Part shown: piece after piece, positions 59,414 through 64,000 of the stretch
How positions within the stretch are numbered: position 1 is the stretch's first letter
Layout: every line of letters begins with the position of its first letter
Source: Gemmobacter lutimaris
GTDB taxonomy: Bacteria > Pseudomonadota > Alphaproteobacteria > Rhodobacterales > Rhodobacteraceae
Length of the DNA stretch: 64,000 nucleotides
NCBI RefSeq assembly: GCF_003570715.1
Contig: NZ_QXXQ01000005.1
Coordinates: 186,001 to 250,000 of the forward strand
Reading direction: 5' to 3'
Notes under the pieces: model-generated
What the model was told of the DNA's origin: nothing
Database searches by the model: none
What the model saw: the letters and a program-made list of their open reading frames with translations, nothing else
Position numbers and translations under genes: made by a program

Positions 59414-59998
59414 ATGACGCATGACGGCGAAACATCGGACTGCGACGATCACAACTGGATCGAGCATATCACCCTTGGCGCGCCGACCGTCTTGGTCTGC
59501 ACGAAATGCGGCCTGCGACGCGCCATCGTTGCTGGCAATCAACCCGGCCACGACTGTCAGCAACCGAATCTGGTGATAGTGCCCAAAGTCCTGCTGATAG
59601 CATCGGATCGTGGCGTTTGCGTCGGTGGTCGCTGGGACGGGTGGATGATGGTGAAGCACCCCAACGGGCAATGGGTTTCGCATCACAAATTGGATGCGGT
59701 CAGCCCGATTACGGAAATGTCCGACTTGTTGCGCGCCATCGGGACGGGCGGTGGCCCATTGATCCCACTTTCGCCGATGGGCGACAAACCGATAATCGCG
59801 CGAGATGCGGAGAGGGCGCCAGAGATTTCTGCGCTAATCGAGGGCTGGGGCAAGCTGATCTGCGAAGCGGAAATGCAAATGTCGGACGATGCTGATTGCG
59901 GCGAACGAATTGATCTGCGGGACTATGGCGTCTGTGTTGATGTTGATACCGCGAAGGCCACACTCACCGCACTCCGTGCTATCAGGGGTGACGCATGA
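59414..59998 (+). CDS. Hypothetical phage protein with zinc knuckle
   Basis: A 194-residue acidic protein. HNWIEHITLGAPTVLVCTKC and GLRRAIVAGNQPGHDC give a possible Cys/His metal site near residue 35-55. The remainder has no recognised fold. The start MTHDGETSDC at 59414 is preferred, since earlier codons run through the operator. It overlaps the next gene by ATGA. Confidence 0.62.
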   Translation: MTHDGETSDCDDHNWIEHITLGAPTVLVCTKCGLRRAIVAGNQPGHDCQQPNLVIVPKVLLIASDRGVCVGGRWDGWMMVKHPNGQWVSHHKLDAVSPITEMSDLLRAIGTGGGPLIPLSPMGDKPIIARDAERAPEISALIEGWGKLICEAEMQMSDDADCGERIDLRDYGVCVDVDTAKATLTALRAIRGDA

Positions 59999-60210
59999 CC
60001 GCCCGACCCGACTTCGACCACAACCTTTCGACGGATTGCCCCGTCCCGATCAAAGCCAAGATCACGGCATACATGCGCGCCGTGGAACAGTGGGCCTTCA
60101 AAGGCGCGCAACACCCCGAGGATCACGCAGCCATTGAAATGAATCTGAAGGCGGCGCGTTACAATTTGGAGCAGACCATCCAGAGCGCGTTGAAGCGGGC
60201 GGCTAAGTGA
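59995..60210 (+). CDS. Hypothetical small protein
   Basis: A 71-residue helical protein (YMRAVEQWAFKGAQHPEDHA) that overlaps the preceding gene and shares its last base with the next start (TGATG). Similar short helical proteins are common in phage early blocks. Function unknown. Confidence 0.58.
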   Translation: MTARPDFDHNLSTDCPVPIKAKITAYMRAVEQWAFKGAQHPEDHAAIEMNLKAARYNLEQTIQSALKRAAK

Positions 60211-60350
60211 TGGCGGCGTTCGCCGGGTTCGTCGCAGGCGTTCTTTTCACTGGCGCGGTTCAACAACAAAGCGATGGCCTTGCTGCAATGAGCATTGCAT
60301 CGGCCATTTTCGCAATCATTTTCACATTCGAGGCCAACCGAAATGACTGA
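60210..60350 (+). CDS. Small two-span membrane protein
   Basis: A 46-residue protein with hydrophobic segments FAGFVAGVLFTGAV and MSIASAIFAIIFTF separated by a polar turn. It overlaps both neighbours. The size and two helices are holin-like, but no lysis genes are adjacent. Confidence 0.5.
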   Translation: MAAFAGFVAGVLFTGAVQQQSDGLAAMSIASAIFAIIFTFEANRND

Positions 60351-60762
60351 TCGAAATTGGCGCGAAGCCAAACTTCCGACTTGGGTGAAAGACTCGATCA
60401 TATCCGAACTCAACGCGGTTGCCATCCGCGCAGCACTGTCGTGGCCCAACGAAGGGCGGCCCGTGCCTGTGCCATTCCGATGGGGCGACTACGACAACCT
60501 GGTTGGAACGCCGGAAGAAGGCGTGTTCTGGACCACTGAGTTCAATGCTGTCGGTAGCGTCAGAGTTGCGCGCAATGACGGCATTGCCGCGCCGGTTCAC
60601 AAGACTTGGCGCTTCTCCTGCGATGGCGGCAATTGGTCCACCACGGTGGTTCGCGGCCCGCTGTTCCGAACCGAGCGAGAAGCGCGTCTCGCACTTCTCT
60701 GGCAGCACTGTGATAGGTTCGCCGTGGAACTCGCGGCCCTGCGCAAACCGCTGTGCATGTGA
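60343..60762 (+). CDS. Hypothetical phage protein
   Basis: A 139-residue protein (MTDRNWREAKLPTWVKDSII). Tryptophan-rich strands VFWTTEFNAVGSVRVARNDG and HKTWRFSCDGGNWSTTVV suggest a beta sandwich. It overlaps the previous gene by 8 bp and shares TGATG with the next. Function unknown. Confidence 0.58.
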   Translation: MTDRNWREAKLPTWVKDSIISELNAVAIRAALSWPNEGRPVPVPFRWGDYDNLVGTPEEGVFWTTEFNAVGSVRVARNDGIAAPVHKTWRFSCDGGNWSTTVVRGPLFRTEREARLALLWQHCDRFAVELAALRKPLCM

Positions 60763-61337
60763 TGATCGACGGACTGACCTTCTCCGAGGTTTCCAAAATT
60801 TTCGGATCGACCGATGCGCCAAAGGAAGACGATGGCCCGGACCTCCTGTTGCGGCGGATTCGCAGCTTCGACGCCAGGGGCCTCGTCGTGGCTCAGAGGG
60901 GAGATAGCGGGGTTCGGGAAGGCTATCTCGATCTGGAACAGGCGTGCCGCTGCATCGTGTTCCACGAATTGATGGAACTCGGCTTCGACGGCGAGGTGCT
61001 GCGGTCGCTGCGGCGCGCCCTTATCCAGCGCGACGACCCAACCGGCCCAACGGCAATGGGGCTTGTAATTGCCGCAATCCGGCGCGGCGTTGAACCTGCC
61101 CAAGTTCAACTCGTGATCCACCGGCTCAAACGAAAAACCCCAAAGGGATATGGGCATGTGTTCCGCTTCACCGGGATTGGCGATGGCATGGAAAGCCGCG
61201 TCTCGCCAGAGAATACGGGGCACGCCTGTGTCACGCTCGATCTTGGCGCCCTGCTTTCACGTTTCACGGCCGGGTTCGACACAGCAATGGCGAAACTGCG
61301 ACACAAGGCAGCCAAATCGAACAGGATCAACCGTTAA
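60762..61337 (+). CDS. Putative MerR-like regulator
   Basis: A 191-residue protein. The N-terminal GLTFSEVSKIFGSTDAPKED and LLLRRIRSFDARGLVVAQRG resemble a winged-helix MerR-type DNA-binding fold. The C-terminal 100 residues are helical with no recognised effector domain. It is last in the operon under the 59360 operator. The identification is tentative. Confidence 0.5.
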   Translation: MIDGLTFSEVSKIFGSTDAPKEDDGPDLLLRRIRSFDARGLVVAQRGDSGVREGYLDLEQACRCIVFHELMELGFDGEVLRSLRRALIQRDDPTGPTAMGLVIAAIRRGVEPAQVQLVIHRLKRKTPKGYGHVFRFTGIGDGMESRVSPENTGHACVTLDLGALLSRFTAGFDTAMAKLRHKAAKSNRINR

Positions 61338-61404
61338 TCCGCCTTGCTTAAAACGCCGATCTATGCGCTAATTATAGCACCCTGAAATTGAACCGGAACC
61401 AAGC

Positions 61405-61719
61405 ATGATTGACCTCAGCGCAATGACCCTCAGCGAATTGCGGGTCTTGGAACGCCATGTCGCAAAAGCAATTGGCGATTACGAGAACCGCAAGAAGCGG
61501 GAGGCGCTGGCCGAAATGAAGGCCCTTGCGGCGCAACACGGCTTCACCTTCAACGACCTCGGGCTTGAAGATGCTGCACCGAATACCCGTGCCCCGGCCA
61601 AGCCGAAATACGCCAATCCCGCCGATCCGACCCAGACTTGGAGCGGGCGGGGCCGAAAGCCGGGATGGGCCATTGATGCGCTGGCCCAAGGCAAGACGCT
61701 GGACGATCTGGCGATCTGA
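61405..61719 (+). CDS. H-NS/HvrA-family nucleoid protein
   Basis: A 104-residue H-NS family protein. The N-terminal helix (LSAMTLSELRVLERHVAKAI) provides oligomerisation. The C-terminal KYANPADPTQTWSGRGRKPG is the DNA-minor-groove-binding core of the HvrA/Bph3v type, followed by WAIDALAQGKTLDDLAI. Phage-borne H-NS proteins silence AT-rich DNA or counter host silencing. It has its own terminator and sits beside two operator palindromes. Confidence 0.88.
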   Translation: MIDLSAMTLSELRVLERHVAKAIGDYENRKKREALAEMKALAAQHGFTFNDLGLEDAAPNTRAPAKPKYANPADPTQTWSGRGRKPGWAIDALAQGKTLDDLAI

Positions 61720-61744
61720 GGCGCGGGAGACGGCTTCGAAACGT

Positions 61745-61775
61745 GGCGCGATCCAGAGATGGGTGGCGCCTTTTT
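61745..61775 (+). terminator. Intrinsic terminator after the H-NS gene
   Basis: GGCGC with ATCCA on the left pairs with TGGGT and GCGCC on the right around GAGA, followed by TTTTT at 61771-61775. It separates the H-NS gene from the operator at 61788. Confidence 0.75.
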
Positions 61776-61787
61776 CCTTGACTAAAG

Positions 61788-61804
61788 ATCAACAAAATGT
61801 TGAA
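61788..61804. promoter_or_regulatory. 17-bp operator-like palindrome
   Basis: ATCAACAAAATGTTGAA lies immediately after the H-NS terminator and 97 bp before the gene at 61902. TTGACT at 61778 may be the -35 element, so a bound regulator would cover the promoter. Confidence 0.62.
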
Positions 61805-61901
61805 CAAATTGGGGACGGTTGAACAGTGTCGGCTTTGCGGCTCACACGCGCGTGGTTCAACTGGCTCCAACCGACTTCCAACCAACGGAGTGAACAACGC
61901 A

Positions 61902-62177
61902 ATGCGTATCCTGAATCTTTTGAGCGGGGCCTTGGCGGCTTTTGCGAGTGGCGGCGCTGCGGCTCAGGCCGTCCCGCTCAACGCTGCCCAGCGGCTCACC
62001 ATGGGCTTCTTCAGCGACGATCCCCAAGGCCGCGCCGTGGACTACAAGGCGCCTCACGCCCCGCGTGGCACCCCGGCCCGCCCGCGTCACCCCAGGGCGC
62101 GGCGTTTCCGCCTGGACATGGGCAACGGCAAGGCCATCGTGTTCCGGCCCCGCCTGTTCCGGGGGCATCGCGCATGA
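61902..62177 (+). CDS. Small basic protein with signal-peptide-like N-terminus
   Basis: A 91-residue protein. The N-terminus ILNLLSGALAAFASGGAAAQ resembles a signal peptide with an AAAQA cleavage site. The rest is strongly basic with Pro/His/Arg (HAPRGTPARPRHPRARRFRL). It overlaps the next gene by 4 bp. Function unknown. Confidence 0.52.
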   Translation: MRILNLLSGALAAFASGGAAAQAVPLNAAQRLTMGFFSDDPQGRAVDYKAPHAPRGTPARPRHPRARRFRLDMGNGKAIVFRPRLFRGHRA

Positions 62178-62536
62178 ACCTCGACAAGCTGCGGGCCGCG
62201 ATCCGCAACCACAAGGGCCACGTCTCGGTCTATGTCACGCTGGCGCCGGGGAAATCCTATTGGCTACCGCTGCAAAAGACGCCGTTGCTCGACGCCTTGG
62301 TCGAAGCATTTGCCGATGATCCGCGCGGCAAGACCGTGCCAACCGGCATTCACTTCGATCCGAACAGCGCCAGGCTCAGCCTGAACGCCGCCCCGGCCGT
62401 GGATCAGGATCAGGCTGAAGCTGAAGCCGCAGACCTCGATCTGGACCTCGGTTTGGGCCACGAGCCGAATGGCGGGTCGGACCTCGGCCTTGATGACGGC
62501 CTTGGGTTCGACGCCGATCCCGACCTTTCGATCTGA
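62174..62536 (+). CDS. Phage protein with acidic Asp-Leu-Gly tail
   Basis: A 120-residue protein. Residues 1-75 form a small domain (NHKGHVSVYVTLAPGKSYWL). The C-terminal 40 residues are almost entirely Asp, Leu and Gly (ADLDLDLGLGHEPNGGSDLG, ending DADPDLSI). The tail resembles the DDLG tails of the replication proteins, hinting at a shared partner. The start overlaps the previous stop. Confidence 0.6.
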   Translation: MNLDKLRAAIRNHKGHVSVYVTLAPGKSYWLPLQKTPLLDALVEAFADDPRGKTVPTGIHFDPNSARLSLNAAPAVDQDQAEAEAADLDLDLGLGHEPNGGSDLGLDDGLGFDADPDLSI

Positions 62537-62589
62537 CGCCGAAACGGCACCGGGACCACGGCAGAAAACCGTCTTGCCGTGGTCCAAAA

Positions 62590-62606
62590 TTCAACGTAGT
62601 GTTGAA
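62590..62606. promoter_or_regulatory. 17-bp operator-like palindrome (perfect TTCAA/TTGAA arms)
   Basis: TTCAACGTAGTGTTGAA has perfect 6-bp arms (TTCAAC and GTTGAA with flanking symmetry) 23 bp before the MazG-like gene. It is the most symmetric member of the family. Confidence 0.65.
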
Positions 62607-62628
62607 TAGTCAACAGGGAATCACCAAA

Positions 62629-63258
62629 ATGACGATGCACACCGAAACCACGTTGCGCCACATGTTCAACGCGGGTCGCCTGTATTCCGCCGATGCTATC
62701 AACGCGCTTGTCGCTGAAATCCACGCCGACAACGTGGCTGCGGGCTGGTGGACTGACCTCAAAACGGGCGAGTCGTTGATCGGGAAGCGCAACGTGCCCG
62801 AAATGCTGTGCCTGATCCACAGCGAGATTTCTGAAGCCTTCGACGGGATGAGCCAGCGGCTTCCCGATGACAAACTGACCCACAGGATGATGTTCGAAGT
62901 CGAACTGGCCGATGCGGTGATCCGCATCTTCGACCTTGCCGGTGGCACTCAGGTCAATCTCGGGTGGGCCATCACCGAGGCGCACCACAACGCCCCGGCG
63001 TCGATCTATGGTCCTGATGCCATGGCGCGCTTGATGGCGGTTCACAGCCGCCTCAGCGCCGCGATGGAGGCATACCGCAAGGCCAACAAGGCACGCTTCG
63101 ATGAAGCCTTGGGCGAAGCGGCTTGGGTGATCTGCGCCATCGCCGTGGCCCACGGCCTCGACCTCAGCGGGGCAATCCAGGAAAAGCGGGCCTACAACCG
63201 GCACCGTGCGGACCACAAGCGCGAGAACCGGCTTGCCCATGGCGGCAAGGCGTTCTGA
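62629..63258 (+). CDS. MazG-like nucleotide pyrophosphohydrolase
   Basis: A 209-residue all-alpha NTP pyrophosphohydrolase-like protein. EMLCLIHSEISEAFDGM and VELADAVIRIFDLAGG provide the ExxE and ExxD metal-binding pairs of the MazG fold. The C-terminal EKRAYNRHRADHKRENRLAH is typical of the phage subgroup. Phage MazG proteins adjust host nucleotide pools or ppGpp. The start MTMHTETTLR at 62629 follows AGGGAATC, directly after the 62590 operator. Confidence 0.82.
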   Translation: MTMHTETTLRHMFNAGRLYSADAINALVAEIHADNVAAGWWTDLKTGESLIGKRNVPEMLCLIHSEISEAFDGMSQRLPDDKLTHRMMFEVELADAVIRIFDLAGGTQVNLGWAITEAHHNAPASIYGPDAMARLMAVHSRLSAAMEAYRKANKARFDEALGEAAWVICAIAVAHGLDLSGAIQEKRAYNRHRADHKRENRLAHGGKAF

Positions 63259-63267
63259 GACGGCGGA

Positions 63268-63375
63268 ATGGGCGCAACAGCCATGTCTTACGAACTGCTC
63301 CTGATCTGGTCATACGGCGCTGCGGCACTGTGTGGCGGCGTGTTCCTCGGCTTCCTGATCTGGGGCCTGAAATAG
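63268..63375 (+). CDS. Single-span membrane peptide
   Basis: A 35-residue peptide with one helix (LLIWSYGAAALCGGVFLGFL). A second ATG at 63283 is possible. It starts 9 bp after the MazG-like stop. Function unknown. Confidence 0.48.
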   Translation: MGATAMSYELLLIWSYGAAALCGGVFLGFLIWGLK

Positions 63376-63410
63376 CACACCGGCAGGCCACGGCTGGGCT
63401 TGCTACATAG

Positions 63411-63427
63411 TTCAACAAATTGATGAC
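63411..63427. promoter_or_regulatory. Degenerate 17-bp operator-like palindrome
   Basis: TTCAACAAATTGATGAC keeps the left arm TTCAAC and a weakened right arm. It lies 11 bp before the start at 63439. Confidence 0.4.
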
Positions 63428-63438
63428 GGATAAATCCA

Positions 63439-63606
63439 ATGTGGATCATCACGTTTTCCGACGCCTGGATCATCATGTGCCTGCTTATCTGTGTCGCGCT
63501 GGTTTTCATGCCGCCGTGCAGCGGCGGGAACACGGCAGGGCGGCGGCGCAAGCCCGGATCGAGGGGCCACACCACCAATCCCAACCAAGGGGGCGACGAG
63601 AAATGA
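63439..63606 (+). CDS. Small membrane protein
   Basis: A 55-residue protein with one N-terminal helix (WIIMCLLICVALVFMPPC) and a basic Gly/Arg-rich tail. Its stop is coupled to the next start by ATGA. Function unknown. Confidence 0.5.
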   Translation: MWIITFSDAWIIMCLLICVALVFMPPCSGGNTAGRRRKPGSRGHTTNPNQGGDEK

Positions 63607-64000
63607 CTCAGCAACAGAACCACGAAACTGAAACGCGGCTCACCGCTGTCAGCCTCGCCGTGCTTCAGGAACGGCACCGCAGCACGGCCGAAGCCCTGGC
63701 CCGGCGCGAGGCTCAGCGCCGTGACTTGATGACGAAGCTGGTTTCCACGGATTACCAGATCGTCAAACTCACCAATGACTGTTCCGACTTCGCCACGGCC
63801 ATGGCCCGGCTTCAGGGCTTGGGCAACAAGTTCATGCCGATCACGGGCGTCACGGTGGAACGCGATGATCCGTATTTCCCCAATCCGCTGAACCCGGAAG
63901 CGGCCGCCGTTGACGCGGCGCGTATCGCGCCGATGCCGGATCGGGATTGGCGGGCCGTGGAGGCTGCGATCCAGATCAGCCGCGCCGTCCCGGTTGACGG
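63603..64000 (+). CDS. Hypothetical phage protein, cut by the right edge
   Basis: The first 132 codons are open to the window end. The N-terminal 60 residues are a charged coiled coil (LQERHRSTAEALARREAQRR). The remainder (VTVERDDPYFPNPLNPEAAA) has no recognised fold. Translation is coupled to the preceding membrane protein. Confidence 0.6.
   Translation, partial: MTQQQNHETETRLTAVSLAVLQERHRSTAEALARREAQRRDLMTKLVSTDYQIVKLTNDCSDFATAMARLQGLGNKFMPITGVTVERDDPYFPNPLNPEAAAVDAARIAPMPDRDWRAVEAAIQISRAVPVD

Noticed and set aside
61338-61404. Extra operator palindrome before the H-NS gene
   Set aside because: No TTCAA-N7-TTGAA match is present there; the short gap only offers weak promoter-like AT-rich sequence.

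Overview
The window is high-GC alphaproteobacterial DNA, most probably from the Rhodobacteraceae/Paracoccaceae. This placement rests on the gene content: a PleD-like diguanylate cyclase beside a DUF3572 gene, an H-NOX/HNOBA-GGDEF pair, non-pyrrolysine MttB, DUF4153 and DUF983 genes, and an HvrA-type H-NS protein. Nothing here fixes the genus.

Positions 1 to about 33.7 kb are ordinary chromosome. In order they hold: the start of tdk; a small HTH-like gene; rhlE; a KpsC/KpsS-like protein; metG; an SDR enzyme; an MFS transporter; a Tas-like aldo/keto reductase; two lipoproteins; a divergent XRE regulator and fatty acid desaturase; NUDIX and DUF983 genes; an EF-hand protein followed by an ECF sigma factor, a putative anti-sigma protein and a periplasmic metal-sensor-like protein; a PleD-like cyclase with DUF3572; a phosphatase; an MttB homologue; a DUF4153 protein; an H-NOX-like gene coupled to an HNOBA-GGDEF cyclase; an enolase-superfamily enzyme; a four-gene catabolic operon on the minus strand; an ABC exporter; a BON-LysM protein; an acyl-CoA synthetase; dtd; and a pfkB kinase with a LacI-type operator.

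From about 33.75 kb to the right edge the content changes to a prophage or phage-plasmid-like element. A repressor-like HTH gene lies at its left end. A minus-strand replication and recombination module follows: SNF2 helicase, VRR-NUC nuclease, cytosine-methylase-like protein, family B DNA polymerase, DEDDh exonuclease, DUF2815 ssDNA-binding-like protein, DUF2800 nuclease and a small acidic-tailed protein. A divergent plus-strand block carries a Cro-like HTH protein, a large prim-pol/SF3 helicase, a PD-(D/E)XK nuclease and a LigA-Ia-like protein. An AT-rich, iteron-bearing segment at 49.2-49.75 kb looks like a replication origin. The remaining 14 kb is a plus-strand block of very small, tightly overlapping genes. 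It includes a HerA/FtsK-like ATPase with membrane segments, a phage-borne H-NS and a MazG-like pyrophosphatase. No integrase, terminase, capsid or tail gene is present, so the element continues beyond 64 kb.

Three features of the element stand out. First, three arrays (about 87 units in all) of a 23/24-bp GC-rich mosaic repeat occupy intergenic gaps, two of them directly behind intrinsic terminators and two of them ending in a near-identical operator/promoter cassette. Second, a 17-bp interrupted palindrome (TTCAA-N7-TTGAA type) recurs in front of about ten transcription units and the repressor, suggesting a regulon. Third, several unrelated replication proteins share short acidic motifs of the F-E-D-Y-G-D-D and D-D-L-L-G type, mostly at their C-termini, suggesting a common docking peptide.
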